A stretch of 64,000 nt of DNA from Mesorhizobium zhangyense (GCF_011045115.1 NZ_JAAKZG010000004.1:496001-560000); one strand, 5' to 3'. Positions 32,389 through 41,806 are shown, counted from the first letter of the stretch. A program made the numbers and translations. Notes: generated from the letters alone by a model not told the origin.

Positions 32389-33480
32389 ATGACCGACAGC
32401 AGTTTGCACAAGCCAGGAAAGGCGGTGGAGATCAAAGGGGTCTCCAAGATTTTCGGCAACTATCAGGCGCTGAAGCCTGTCACCTTCGACATCTATGAAA
32501 ATGAGTTCTTTACGCTGCTCGGACCGAGCGGCTGCGGCAAGACCACCCTGTTGCGGATGATTGCCGGCTTCGAACAGCCTTCCACGGGCGAGATTTCGCT
32601 GCACGGCGCAGATATCCAGCGCCTTCCGCCGCACAAACGGCGGGTCAATACCGTCTTCCAGAGTTACGCCCTCTTCCCGCATATGACGCTCGAGCAGAAC
32701 ATCGCTTTCGGGCTGGAAAATCTCGGCTGGGCGAAAGACCGCCGCGAGGCGCGCGTCACTGAGATGCTGCGTCTCGTGCATATGGACAAGTTCGCAGCGC
32801 GCAAGCCGCAGCAGTTGTCCGGCGGCCAGCGGCAACGCATCGCGCTGGCACGGGCGCTGGCGCCGGAGCCCGAGGTGCTTCTGCTCGATGAGCCGCTTTC
32901 GGCACTGGATCTCAAGCTCCGGCAAGCCATGCGCGACGAGCTCCGCACCCTGCAGCGCCAGACTGGCATCACCTTCGTATTCGTGACCCACGATCAGGAA
33001 GAAGCGCTCGATATGTCGGATCGCGTCTGTGTGCTGGGCGACGGCGAAATCCAGCAACTGGGAACGCCCTCGGCGATCTATGAAGAGCCGTCTAACCGTT
33101 TCGTGGCCGATTTCATCGGCGAAACCAATTTCTTCGAAGTCGATGTGATTTCGCTTGATGGCGAGCGCGCAACCGTTTCGATCCCGCAAGGAATGAAGTT
33201 TACTGCGCCGCAAAAGCAGGCTTTGGTTGGCCGGAAGGCGACCATGTCGATCCGGCCGGAGAAGATCAGTCTTCCAGCGCTGGCCGACCAGATTCCGATC
33301 GACGGAACGATCGTCGGCACGAACTATCTCGGCGGCTACACCTATTATCTCGTCGAAACCGGCGTCGCCAAACTGCGCGTTTCCAAGCGCAACAGCGTCA
33401 CCAGAAGCGAGATGTTCGAGGTCGGCCAGCCTATCAGCGTGAGTTTCGCGGCGGAATCTGCAAGGATACTGGGCGCATGA
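32389..33480 (+). CDS. Spermidine/putrescine-type ABC transporter ATP-binding protein PotA-like
   Basis: 363 residues, MalK/PotA layout with a C-terminal TOBE domain. Walker A GPSGCGKTT (45-53), Q-loop VFQSYALFPHMT, signature LSGGQ (143-147), Walker B LLLDEP (164-169), switch FVTHDQEEALDMS. Start ATG 32389 has GGAG upstream; TTG 32383 is a less likely alternative. It overlaps the PotB-like gene by ATGA. The importer is complete (A, B, C and D genes in order) and is followed by a GMC oxidoreductase, suggesting uptake and oxidation of an amine alcohol, betaine-like compound or polyamine. Confidence 0.9.
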   Translation: MTDSSLHKPGKAVEIKGVSKIFGNYQALKPVTFDIYENEFFTLLGPSGCGKTTLLRMIAGFEQPSTGEISLHGADIQRLPPHKRRVNTVFQSYALFPHMTLEQNIAFGLENLGWAKDRREARVTEMLRLVHMDKFAARKPQQLSGGQRQRIALARALAPEPEVLLLDEPLSALDLKLRQAMRDELRTLQRQTGITFVFVTHDQEEALDMSDRVCVLGDGEIQQLGTPSAIYEEPSNRFVADFIGETNFFEVDVISLDGERATVSIPQGMKFTAPQKQALVGRKATMSIRPEKISLPALADQIPIDGTIVGTNYLGGYTYYLVETGVAKLRVSKRNSVTRSEMFEVGQPISVSFAAESARILGA

Positions 33481-34376
33481 CGCGGCGCGTCAAGATCCCG
33501 GGCTGGAATGTTCTGGGGCTGTTGCCGACGCATGTGATCATGCTTCTCACGCTGATCATACCGGTCGGCATCATCATCCTCGTATCGTTCTCGACACGCG
33601 GACCTTATGGCGGTTTCGAGTATGTCTTTACCACCGCCCCTTACAAGCAGATCCTGTTCAATGAGGGCTGGACGGGCGAGCTTGAATTCAATCCGCAATA
33701 TCTGATCGTCATCGCCAGAACGCTTTTGCTGTCGGCTATAACGACGGTGATTTGCCTGCTGCTCAGCTTCCCCGTCGCCTATTTCATCTCGCTGCAGAAG
33801 CCGTCGCTCAAGATCGCGTTGATCTATCTCGTGACCCTACCGTTCTGGGTTTCGATGATCGTGCGCGTCTACTCCTGGATCATCATTCTCGGCAAGGAAG
33901 GCGTTATCGAAAAGACGTTACGCGCGCTCGGCCTGATCGACAGCATGGACAGTCTGCTGTTCGGCGACACGGCGATGCTGATCGGTCTCGTCTACAGCTA
34001 CATTCCGCTGATGATCCTGCCGATCTTCGCATCGATCGAGAAACTCGACCCGGCGCTTGTCGAGGCATCCCACGATCTTTACGGAAGCCGTCTCGTCACG
34101 CTGCGCCGCGTCATCCTGCCTCTTTGCCAGCCGGGCATGCTTGCCGGGGCAATTTTGGTGTTCGTTCCCTGCCTCGGCGCGGTGCTTGAGCCAACGCTGC
34201 TTGGCGGCGGCAAGACGATGATGATGGGCAATCTGATCCAGCTGCAGTTCGGCGCCGCGCGCAACTGGCCGCTGGGCGCCGCCATCTCGCTGGTATTGAT
34301 GGCCGCGGTACTGATCTTCCTGGTTGCGAGAGGGCTGCGGTCCGTGCGCAAGGAGACGAGGGAGTTGACGCTATGA
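33477..34376 (+). CDS. Spermidine/putrescine-type ABC transporter permease PotB-like
   Basis: 299 residues, six membrane helices. The EAA loop reads LVEASHDLYGSRLVTLRRVILPLCQPG, and the periplasmic loop after the first helix is long, as in PotB. The LFPVAYFISLQKP-like segment (FPVAYFISLQKPSLK) and LPFWVSMIVRVYSWIIILGKEG are characteristic of this permease group. Start and stop overlap both neighbours by ATGA, so the three genes are translated in series. It makes the channel together with the PotC-like protein. Confidence 0.9.
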   Translation: MTRRVKIPGWNVLGLLPTHVIMLLTLIIPVGIIILVSFSTRGPYGGFEYVFTTAPYKQILFNEGWTGELEFNPQYLIVIARTLLLSAITTVICLLLSFPVAYFISLQKPSLKIALIYLVTLPFWVSMIVRVYSWIIILGKEGVIEKTLRALGLIDSMDSLLFGDTAMLIGLVYSYIPLMILPIFASIEKLDPALVEASHDLYGSRLVTLRRVILPLCQPGMLAGAILVFVPCLGAVLEPTLLGGGKTMMMGNLIQLQFGAARNWPLGAAISLVLMAAVLIFLVARGLRSVRKETRELTL

Positions 34377-35161
34377 AAAGCGGTTCCGACGTCAGGCGCT
34401 ATCCCGGTTTTGGCCTCTTCAGCATTCTTTTCTTCGTCTATCTCTACCTGCCGATATCGGTGGTGATTTTCTACTCATTCAACGCCAATCGCATCGTCTC
34501 CAACTGGGGCGGTTTTTCGCTGCATTGGTACACGACAGCTCTGTCGAATTCGGCGCTGGTCTCGGCTGTGAAGACGTCCCTCCTGATCGCCGTCATCGCG
34601 ACGACAATCTCGACGATCGTGGCGTTGATGGCCGCACTCGTCATCGTTCGCGGCAGAGATGTTCGCTTCCGGCGCATTTCCGAAACGATCGTCAACCTGC
34701 CCTTGCTCCTGCCCGAAATCGTCGTCGCGGTGGCGTCGCTGATCCTGTTTTCCCAGCTCGGCCTCGTCAACGGCATCATGAAGCTGGCCATCGCGCACAC
34801 GACCTTCTGCATCCCGTTCGCGTTCCTGCCCATACGTGCCCGCCTGCAAGGCATGGACGCCAATCTGGAAGAAGCCGCGCGCGATCTCTACGCTTCGGCC
34901 TGGGTCGCGTTCCGCCGCGTCACGCTGCCGCTCATTCTGCCGGGGGTATTCAGCGGCGCGATGCTCGCCTTCGTCATTTCCATGGACGACTTCATCACCA
35001 GCAATCTTTTGAATTCCGGCGGCGCAACCACCCTGCCCGTCTACATCTTCTCGCTGATCAAGCAAGGCGTTTCGCCGCAGTTGAACGCGATATCGACGTT
35101 GATAATGCTGGCCTCCGTGGCATTGGCGACGATCGCCTTTCTCGTACAGCGGCAGAAATAG
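34373..35161 (+). CDS. Spermidine/putrescine-type ABC transporter permease PotC-like
   Basis: 262 residues, six membrane helices; LYLPISVVIFYSFNANRIVSNWGGFSLHWY at the N-terminus is the PotC pattern. The EAA loop is LEEAARDLYASAWVAFRRVTLPLILPG, followed by the PotC-typical FVISMDDFITSNLLNSGGATTLPVYIFS. It overlaps potB-like by ATGA and is separated from the binding-protein gene by 106 bases, which may contain a separate promoter (a good Shine-Dalgarno AAAGGGGAA precedes the next start). Confidence 0.9.
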   Translation: MKSGSDVRRYPGFGLFSILFFVYLYLPISVVIFYSFNANRIVSNWGGFSLHWYTTALSNSALVSAVKTSLLIAVIATTISTIVALMAALVIVRGRDVRFRRISETIVNLPLLLPEIVVAVASLILFSQLGLVNGIMKLAIAHTTFCIPFAFLPIRARLQGMDANLEEAARDLYASAWVAFRRVTLPLILPGVFSGAMLAFVISMDDFITSNLLNSGGATTLPVYIFSLIKQGVSPQLNAISTLIMLASVALATIAFLVQRQK

Positions 35162-35267
35162 CGAAGCGAGTTTTTACCTAATCACCGCATCGGGGAATTC
35201 AAATTTATCGCCGGGGGATGTCGGCTATCGTCACCCTCGGGAGAACAAAAGATCAAAGGGGAATATC

Positions 35268-36305
35268 ATGTCCACGAATCCGCGTATCGCATCACTCATC
35301 GCAGCCAGCGCGCTAAGTCTGGTTTTCAGCGTCTCGGCCCACGCCGAGGGCAAGCTTTCCATCTATGCATGGGCGGATTCCATCGCCCCTGACGTCGTCG
35401 CGAAATTCGAGAAGGAAAGCGGCATCGACGTCACCGTCGATGCGTTCTCTTCAAACGAGGATCTGCTCACCAAGCTTCAGGCCGGATCTGCGGGTTACGA
35501 CATCGTCACGCCGTCGCAGCATTTCGTGAAGATCATGGTCGACAGCGGCCTGCTCGAGGATTTCGGAGCCAGCAGCCTGCCGGCCTATCAGCAGGTACTG
35601 CCTGAATGGCAGAAGCAGTGGTGGGACCCGACGGGCAACTACTCCGTGCCCATGGCCTTCGGCAATGCCGGCTTCACCGTCAACCGCGACGTCTACAAGG
35701 GACCGGTCGACAGCTGGAAGATCTACTTCGAGCCATCGGCAGAACTGCAGGGCAAGATCGCCAGCCTTGCACAGCCCGACGAGGTCATCCCGGCGGCACA
35801 GAATTATCTCGGCATCAAATATTGCAGCGAAGACCCGCAGGAAATGAAGCGCGTGCTCGACCTTCTGGTGGCGCAGAAGCCTTATGTTGCGGCCTATTCC
35901 AGCGACAACATCGAAAACCGCATCGGCAGCGGCGAAGTGGCCGCCCATTTCTGGTGGGACGGCAATACGATGCGCGTGCGCCGCAATGACAAGGCGAATG
36001 TCGAATACGCGATGCCGAAGGAAGGCCTGGTCGGCTGGCTCGACTCCTATGCCGTGCCGAAGAATGCGCCGAACCTCGAGAATGCGAAGAAGTTCATCGA
36101 CTTCATGACCAAGATCGAAAACGCGACGGCGCAGTACAATTATTATGGCCACTCCTCGCCGGTGAAGATCGACGAGAAGGAAGCGATCTACACGAAGGAA
36201 AACGCCCCGGAATTGTTCCCGACCGTTCCGGTGAAAATGGGCGAAGCCTGTTCGCCTGCAGCGCAGGAACTCGTCACGAAAGTCTGGACACAGCTCCTCC
36301 AGTAA
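35268..36305 (+). CDS. Spermidine/putrescine-type ABC transporter substrate-binding protein PotD-like
   Basis: 345 residues with a signal peptide ending AHA-E near residue 26. The mature fold is PotD-like: LSIYAWADSIAPDVVAKFEKESGIDVTVDAFSSNEDLLTKL, AGYDIVTPSQHFVKIMVDSGLLE, VPMAFGNAGFTVNRDVYKG, EGLVGWLDSYAVPKNAPNLENAKKFIDF. It binds the substrate in the periplasm for the PotABC-like importer. Polyamine recognition would need the acidic and aromatic residues of PotD, which I cannot check by eye. The GMC oxidoreductase downstream suggests a hydroxylated or choline-like ligand as an alternative. Confidence 0.9.
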   Translation: MSTNPRIASLIAASALSLVFSVSAHAEGKLSIYAWADSIAPDVVAKFEKESGIDVTVDAFSSNEDLLTKLQAGSAGYDIVTPSQHFVKIMVDSGLLEDFGASSLPAYQQVLPEWQKQWWDPTGNYSVPMAFGNAGFTVNRDVYKGPVDSWKIYFEPSAELQGKIASLAQPDEVIPAAQNYLGIKYCSEDPQEMKRVLDLLVAQKPYVAAYSSDNIENRIGSGEVAAHFWWDGNTMRVRRNDKANVEYAMPKEGLVGWLDSYAVPKNAPNLENAKKFIDFMTKIENATAQYNYYGHSSPVKIDEKEAIYTKENAPELFPTVPVKMGEACSPAAQELVTKVWTQLLQ

Positions 36306-36311
36306 GTTCGG

Positions 36312-36352
36312 CGGGCCGGAATCGCTCAAGGATTCCGGCCCGTTTCATTTCT
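36312..36352 (+). terminator. Terminator after the PotD-like gene
   Basis: A perfect 12-bp stem (36312-36323 with 36331-36342, arm CGGGCCGGAATC), a 7-base loop, then TTTCATTTCTT. It lies between the binding-protein stop and the GMC oxidoreductase start (36368), so the oxidoreductase is either read through at lower level or has its own promoter. Confidence 0.8.
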
Positions 36353-36367
36353 TCGAAAGGGCTGTGA

Positions 36368-37975
36368 ATGTCGGCTGATACTTATGATTACGTTGTGGTT
36401 GGCGCAGGTTCGGCTGGCTGCGTCGTTGCCAATCGCCTGAGCGCGAACCCCTCCGTGCGGGTCTGCCTGATCGAGGGCGGCGGAAGCGACAGCAGCGTGC
36501 GGGTGAAGGTGCCGGCGGGAATTCTCTCGCTCTACGGCAATCCGAACTACGACTACCGCTATGTCGGCGTGCCGCAGCCGCATTTGAACAACCGCAGAAT
36601 TCCCGTCAACCGCGGCAAGGCCCTGGGCGGTTCTTCGTCGATCAACTCGATGGTCTACATTCGAGGCGCAGCCAGCGACTACGACGAGTGGGCGCGGCTC
36701 GGTTGTGCCGGCTGGGGCTATGAAGACGTGCTTCCCGTATTCAAGAAGCTGGAGCGTAATCGGCTGGGGCAGAACCAGCACTATCACGGCACCGACGGGG
36801 AACTGCTGGTCGACAATCCGCGCGATCCGAACATCCTCTCGAAAATGTTCGTCAAGGCCGGCCGGAATGCGGACCTGCCCAGCAACGACGATTTCAACGC
36901 TGCAAGCCAGCTTGGCCTTGGAATCTATAATGTCACGCAGGATCGCGGGCAGCGCTTCAGCAGCTACTCGGCGTTCATTCGCCCGGTACTCGATCGCAAG
37001 AACCTAACTGTTTTGAGCGAATGCGAAGTGCTCGACCTCGTCATTTCCGAAGGCCGCGTGACCGGCCTGCGAACGCTGCGCAACGGCGAACGGAAAACCA
37101 TCAACGTCAACCGCGAGATCGTACTGTCGGCCGGAGCGATCAATTCCCCCAAGATTCTGATGGAATCGGGCATCGGTGAAGCAGAAGCTCTTCGCCAGCA
37201 GGGAATAGAGCCCATCATAGATCTTCCCGGTGTCGGCAAGAACCTGCAGGATCATGTCGACGGAATGATCACCGTCCGCTCCTCGAGCGCCAAGACGCTC
37301 GGCCTTTCAGTGGCGAACCTGCCGCGCATGCTGGCTGCTCCGTACCAGTATTTCGTGAATCGCAAAGGCATGCTCACCACGAACTATGTGGAAGCCGGTG
37401 GATTTGCCCGCACGAAATATGCCGGTGAATTGCCCGACGTCCAGTTTCACTTCGTGCCGGGCTACCGAAGCCATCGCGGGAAGCTGGTCGAATATGGCCA
37501 TGGCTATGCTATTCACACCTGCGTGCTTCGGCCAAAAAGCGTCGGCGAAATCAAGCTGACGACCGATGGCTCACGTCGCGACGTATTGATCGACCATCGC
37601 TTCTTCTCGGACGAACGGGACGCCGCGGTTCTGGTCGAAGGAATCAGGATCGCTCGCAGCATCTTTGCGTCGCCGGAATTCGACGGTGTTCGCGGAGAAG
37701 AAATGCTGCCGGGCAAAAACGTCCGCAGCGACGATGAAATTCTCGCCTATCTGCGGGCCGAGGCGCTTACGGTCTATCACCCCGTCGGAACCTGCAAGAT
37801 GGGAACCGACGCCATGTCGGTCGTCGATCCGCAGACACTCAAGGTCAATGGCGTCGAAGGTTTGCGCGTGGCGGATGCCTCGGTCATGCCTACCCTGATA
37901 GGCGGCAACACCAACGCACCGAGCATGATGATCGGAGAGCGCGCAGCAAGAATGATTTTGAATACGCCACACTAG
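36368..37975 (+). CDS. GMC-family FAD oxidoreductase (choline/alcohol dehydrogenase-like)
   Basis: 535 residues, usual for BetA/AlkJ-like GMC enzymes. FAD-binding VVGAGSAG (10-17), the GGSSSINSMVYIRG loop (about 90-103), the second GMC signature SAGAINSPKILMESGIG, and the active-site His (YHPVGTCKMG) and Asn (GGNTNAPSMMIGERAA) near the C-terminus are all present. It oxidises an alcohol to an aldehyde in the cytoplasm or at the membrane. ATG 36368 is preceded by AAAGG. It lies behind the PotABCD-like importer and ends 89 bases before a convergent aminotransferase remnant, beyond which lies a second GMC enzyme. The pair may act on related alcohols. Confidence 0.87.
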   Translation: MSADTYDYVVVGAGSAGCVVANRLSANPSVRVCLIEGGGSDSSVRVKVPAGILSLYGNPNYDYRYVGVPQPHLNNRRIPVNRGKALGGSSSINSMVYIRGAASDYDEWARLGCAGWGYEDVLPVFKKLERNRLGQNQHYHGTDGELLVDNPRDPNILSKMFVKAGRNADLPSNDDFNAASQLGLGIYNVTQDRGQRFSSYSAFIRPVLDRKNLTVLSECEVLDLVISEGRVTGLRTLRNGERKTINVNREIVLSAGAINSPKILMESGIGEAEALRQQGIEPIIDLPGVGKNLQDHVDGMITVRSSSAKTLGLSVANLPRMLAAPYQYFVNRKGMLTTNYVEAGGFARTKYAGELPDVQFHFVPGYRSHRGKLVEYGHGYAIHTCVLRPKSVGEIKLTTDGSRRDVLIDHRFFSDERDAAVLVEGIRIARSIFASPEFDGVRGEEMLPGKNVRSDDEILAYLRAEALTVYHPVGTCKMGTDAMSVVDPQTLKVNGVEGLRVADASVMPTLIGGNTNAPSMMIGERAARMILNTPH

Positions 37976-38063
37976 GTCTGTGGCCGATTAGAGTCGGCTT
38001 TGTCGCAAACTTGCCAATTGGATGAACAAGCTGATCAGATGCGGTATTCAGGCAGCGAGGCTT

Positions 38064-38590
38064 TCAAATTGCTCGGCGAGCGATGGTGTCGGATTGCAGG
38101 CGTACCTCGACCGCGCGCAGATCATCACCCGCTTTTCCGCTCCACAGCGCCAGACGGGAAACCGCGTCCTCCAATGTCGCCAACTCCTTGGCGAAGCAGA
38201 ACCGAACGTGGGTCGCAACCTCCCGATTCTCGTAAAAAAAAGGACATCGGAACGGTTGCTACACCGGCCTCCATTGTCATTCGGCGACTATACCAGGTCA
38301 TCCTCGCCAAACCGGTTCTCACTGATATCAGCCACGGCAAAATAGGTAGCGGACACGTCCACTACCTTGAATCCGGCGGTGCGCAGGCCGCCGAGCAAAA
38401 AGTTGCGACGCTGTTCGAGACGTTCGCGCAGGGCACTGAAGTAGCCGTCAGGCATGCCAAGCCCTACGGCAACGGCTGCCTGAAGCGCCGGGGGCGTCGA
38501 AAAGTTCACATACTGATGAGCACGCGATATCGGACGCAGGAGCCTGTTATCGGCTGTGACATAGCCGACTTTCCAAAAACATATTCACCG
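38064..38590 (-). pseudogene. Class I/II aminotransferase, C-terminal remnant with two frameshifts
   Basis: On the minus strand the fragments KVGYVTADNRLLRPISRAHQ, VNFSTPPALQAAVAVGLGMPD, EAGVATVPMSFFYEN and VRFCFAKELATLEDAV are the C-terminal half of a PLP aminotransferase (methionine/kynurenine type) but lie in different frames. One shift is near 38283-38295, where a TAG stop interrupts the frame. The second is exactly at an A8 run (38234-38241): seven instead of eight bases would restore the reading frame. The stop is at 38064. The N-terminal half with the PLP lysine is missing; sequence identity to the family ends at about 38590. Its position between two GMC genes suggests the original pathway included a transamination. 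Confidence 0.8.
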
Positions 38591-38670
38591 CCTGCAGGCC
38601 ATGGCGGAATGGAAAGCCGTGACCGTGGTCAACTGACGTCAGCGGCCGCAGATCTAAACGCGTTCATATG
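38591..38670. other. Cluster of restriction-site palindromes resembling a polylinker
   Basis: In 80 intergenic bases the following palindromes occur: CCTGCAGG (38591-38598), CCATGG (38599-38604), TGACGTCA (38634-38641), GCGGCCGC (38642-38649), AGATCT (38650-38655), ACGCGT (38658-38663) and CATATG (38665-38670). The last five are almost end to end. It lies between the truncated aminotransferase and the stop of the second GMC gene. Either chance, or a trace of engineering or of a vector-derived sequence. Confidence 0.5.
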
Positions 38671-38675
38671 CAGAA

Positions 38676-40262
38676 TCATCCCTGCGCTAGAATGAAATCT
38701 GCGCAGCGCTCGCCGATCATTATCGACGGTGCATTGGTATTGCCGCTGACCAGGGTTGGCATGACGGAGGCATCGGCGACCCGCAGGCGGGGAACTCCGC
38801 GGACCCGCAGCTTGGCATCGACGACAGCATTGTCGTCGGAGCCCATCCGGCACGTGCCCGAGGGATGGAAAACCGTCTTGGCGAACTGACGACAGTGATT
38901 CTCAATCGCTGAACGATCGAGAATATCCGCCTCTCCCGGCGCGAGTTCTTTAGCGATCAGCTTCTTGAGTGAAGGAGCACGAAGAATCCTTCGGCAGAGT
39001 TCGACGCCGCGTACCAGCGTATCGATGTCCTGTTGCGTCGCCAGGTTGTTGGCGTGGATCGCCAACGGCGTTGCCGGATCGCGATCCTTGAGGCTGATCG
39101 TTCCGCGCGAGGTGGGCCGCAAGACACATGGATTTAGTGAAATGCCATGAATTTGCGGTGGGGCGCGATCTGCGTCGCCGACAAGTGCGGGCACGACATG
39201 CAGTTGAACATCCGGCCGCCCTGATCCTGATGTATCGACGAAAGCGCCGCTTTCCACGACATTCGAAGTGAGCAAGCCGGTGCGCCATAGAAGATACTGT
39301 AAACCGTTGCGCGCAGCGCGTAGGCCCTTATCGTTACCGAACAGGCTGATCGGATCTTTCGTCGCACCATAAACGGAAGCGCTGATGTGATCCTGGAAAT
39401 TCTCGCCGACGCCGGGAAGATCGCGAATGACCGGAATGCCAAACCGGCTTAGTTGTTCGGCAGGACCGATTCCGGACAGAAGCAACACCTTGGGCGAGCC
39501 GATGCCACCGGACGAGACGATGACCTCTTCACGGACACGGGCGCTTTTCACTTCGCCATTGGCATGGCGGTAGAGCACGCCGGACGCTGCACCGTTTTCC
39601 AGGATGAGGCCTTCTACCATCGCCTGTGTATGCAGTGTCAGCAGTGGGCTCGATTTGACCCCAGCGAGAAAAGTCGCCGCCGTCGAGCCACGACGCCCGT
39701 TGAATGTCGTGGTCTGGTAAAAGCCGGCGCCTGCTTGTTCCGCACCATTGAAATCGTCGTTGTAGTCGATGCCGGTTTCCTGTGCGGCGCGCAAGAAGGC
39801 ATAGCTCAGCGGGTGGCGATAGTGCGTATCCGAAACGCGAAGCGGTCCGTCTGTTCCATGATAAAACCCGGCCAGGCGCTGGTTGGCCTCGGAACGCCGG
39901 AATACGGGCAGGACATCCTCATAGCCCCATCCTGGGCAGCCGGCATCGCGCCATGCATCATAGTCCTCCGCCTGTCCGCGAATATAGATCATGGCATTGA
40001 CGGACGAGCTTCCGCCAAGCGTCTTGCCCTGCGGCACATGCATGACGCGACCGTTTGCGCCCGGCTCCGGCTCGGTTTTGTAGTTCCAAGTGCGCTTCGT
40101 TCCAAGGACCCGAACGAAGGTGGCGGGAATATGGATGAACGGCGTGTTGTCGGCATGTCCCGCCTCGAGCAGAAGAACGCTCTTGCCGGCCCGGATCAGC
40201 CGGTTGACGATCACACAACCTGCCGAACCAGCGCCAACGACGATATAATCATAGCTGTTCAT
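38676..40262 (-). CDS. GMC-family FAD oxidoreductase (second copy)
   Basis: 528 residues with FAD site VVGAGSAG (8-15), GGSSSVNAMIYIRG, SSGGIGSPKVLLLSGIG, the active-site His region FHPSGTCRMG and Asn region SGNTNAPSIMIGERCA. It shares the family layout with the GMC gene at 36368 but differs throughout, so it is a paralogue rather than a recent duplicate. It is the last intact gene of the minus-strand operon that starts at the TRAP transporter and lies 21 bases after the semialdehyde dehydrogenase. The pair (alcohol oxidase/dehydrogenase, then aldehyde dehydrogenase) suggests stepwise oxidation of a primary alcohol to an acid. Confidence 0.87.
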   Translation of the reverse strand: MNSYDYIVVGAGSAGCVIVNRLIRAGKSVLLLEAGHADNTPFIHIPATFVRVLGTKRTWNYKTEPEPGANGRVMHVPQGKTLGGSSSVNAMIYIRGQAEDYDAWRDAGCPGWGYEDVLPVFRRSEANQRLAGFYHGTDGPLRVSDTHYRHPLSYAFLRAAQETGIDYNDDFNGAEQAGAGFYQTTTFNGRRGSTAATFLAGVKSSPLLTLHTQAMVEGLILENGAASGVLYRHANGEVKSARVREEVIVSSGGIGSPKVLLLSGIGPAEQLSRFGIPVIRDLPGVGENFQDHISASVYGATKDPISLFGNDKGLRAARNGLQYLLWRTGLLTSNVVESGAFVDTSGSGRPDVQLHVVPALVGDADRAPPQIHGISLNPCVLRPTSRGTISLKDRDPATPLAIHANNLATQQDIDTLVRGVELCRRILRAPSLKKLIAKELAPGEADILDRSAIENHCRQFAKTVFHPSGTCRMGSDDNAVVDAKLRVRGVPRLRVADASVMPTLVSGNTNAPSIMIGERCADFILAQG

Positions 40263-40283
40263 TTGTCCGCCCGACCTGTCATG

Positions 40284-41711
40284 TCAGGCGTTCAACTGGC
40301 TGACGAACTTCGTCGTCAGATAGGCCTGGATACCTTCGCTCCCGCCTTCGCTGCCATGGCCGGAGTCCTTAATGCCGCCGAAGGGCGTTTCAGGTGCTGC
40401 AAGACCGAAGTGATTGATCGACATCATGCCGGTCTCAATGCCGCGCATGAGGCGGTCGGTGCGGTCGGTGCGCTTCGAGAACGCGAAGGCGGCAAGGCCG
40501 TAAGGCAAGCGGTTTGCCTCGGCGATGGCGTCTTCCAGATCATTGAAACGGTTGACGACCGCGATCGGGCCGAACGGTTCCTCGTTCATGACGCGGGCGG
40601 AAAGCGGCACATCAGCCAGAACGGTCGGTTCAAAGAAGAAACCTTCATTGCCGATGCGGCTTCCGCCTGTCTTCAGCTCGGCGCCCTTCTCAACCGCATC
40701 ACGCACAAAGCCTTCCATAGCGTCGAGCCGGCGGGCATGGGCGACTGGTCCCATCTGGACGCCTTCCGCAGAACCATCCCCAACCTTGAGATTCTTTGCG
40801 CCGGAAACGAACGCATCGAGGAACGCGTCATAAATACCGTCCTGTACGAGGAAGCGCGTCGGCGAGGCGCAGACCTGGCCGGCATTGCGGAATTTGAGGG
40901 CGACGCCGAGACCCGCAATTGCGGCGATATCGACATCGTCACAAACGATAAACGGGGCGTGGCCGCCGAGTTCCATCGTCGTGCGTTTGAGGTGCTGGGC
41001 CGAGAGAGCGCCCAGGTGGCGACCGACGGGGACCGAGCCTGTAAATGACACCTTGCGGATGATGGGAGACGTAATGAGATGCTCTGAAATCTCGGACGGA
41101 ACCCCGAAAACGAGGTTGACGACACCCGCCGGAACGCCGGCCCGTTCAAAGCACTCGACGAGCTTGATGGCGCAGGTCGGCGTTTCTTCCGGCGCTTTTG
41201 CGATCACCGAGCAACCGGCCGCCAGAGCACCCGCGATCTTTCGTACAAGCTGGCCGATCGGGAAATTCCAAGGGCTGAACGCTGCCACAGGACCGACGGG
41301 CTCAAAAAGCACCATCTGTTGCGTGCTCGGCGTACGGGCGGGAATGACACGACCATAGGTGCGCCGCGCTTCTTCGGCATACCAGTCGATATGGTCACCT
41401 GCGCTGCCTGCTTCCATCCGCGCTTCCGCGAGCGGCTTGCCCTGTTCGCGTGTGATGGCTTCGGCAATGGCGCCGGCATGCTGGCGGGCAAGATCCGCCG
41501 CCTTGCGCAAAATCCTCGAGCGTTCATAGGCCGAGGTCTGGCTCCAGACCCTGAAACCCGCTTCCGCAGCAGTGAGCGCTGCATTGAGGTCTGCCTTTTC
41601 AGCAAACGCGACTTCGCCGATCTCAGCCCCGGTGGACGGGTTGAGGAGCTTGCCCCGGCGGGTTCCCGTTCCTTCGGTCCATTTTCCGTTGATAAATAGG
41701 CTTGCGGTCAT
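40284..41711 (-). CDS. NAD(P)-dependent aldehyde dehydrogenase, succinate-semialdehyde dehydrogenase type
   Basis: 475 residues, GabD-like. Catalytic Cys in NAGQVCASPTR, Glu in MELGGHAPF, Rossmann motif FTGSVPVGRHLGAL and the C-terminal ETPFGGIKDSGHGSEGGSEGI, typical of SSADH-type ALDHs. ATG 41711 gives the family N-terminus (ASLFINGKWTEG); the frame stays open 12 codons further upstream. It would oxidise succinate semialdehyde, glutarate semialdehyde or a related hydroxy-aldehyde such as the product of the adjacent HpcH/HpaI-type aldolase. Neighbours are GMC oxidoreductase downstream and cupin upstream. Confidence 0.88.
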   Translation of the reverse strand: MTASLFINGKWTEGTGTRRGKLLNPSTGAEIGEVAFAEKADLNAALTAAEAGFRVWSQTSAYERSRILRKAADLARQHAGAIAEAITREQGKPLAEARMEAGSAGDHIDWYAEEARRTYGRVIPARTPSTQQMVLFEPVGPVAAFSPWNFPIGQLVRKIAGALAAGCSVIAKAPEETPTCAIKLVECFERAGVPAGVVNLVFGVPSEISEHLITSPIIRKVSFTGSVPVGRHLGALSAQHLKRTTMELGGHAPFIVCDDVDIAAIAGLGVALKFRNAGQVCASPTRFLVQDGIYDAFLDAFVSGAKNLKVGDGSAEGVQMGPVAHARRLDAMEGFVRDAVEKGAELKTGGSRIGNEGFFFEPTVLADVPLSARVMNEEPFGPIAVVNRFNDLEDAIAEANRLPYGLAAFAFSKRTDRTDRLMRGIETGMMSINHFGLAAPETPFGGIKDSGHGSEGGSEGIQAYLTTKFVSQLNA

Positions 41712-41806
41712 GAGTTCGTTCCAGTCTAGTGCGAGGGGCGATGCCAAAGGGATCTGTGGGAGCGTGGCAGAAGCGCGATCCCCGGTTCAAACAATCGTCG
41801 GAAAGG

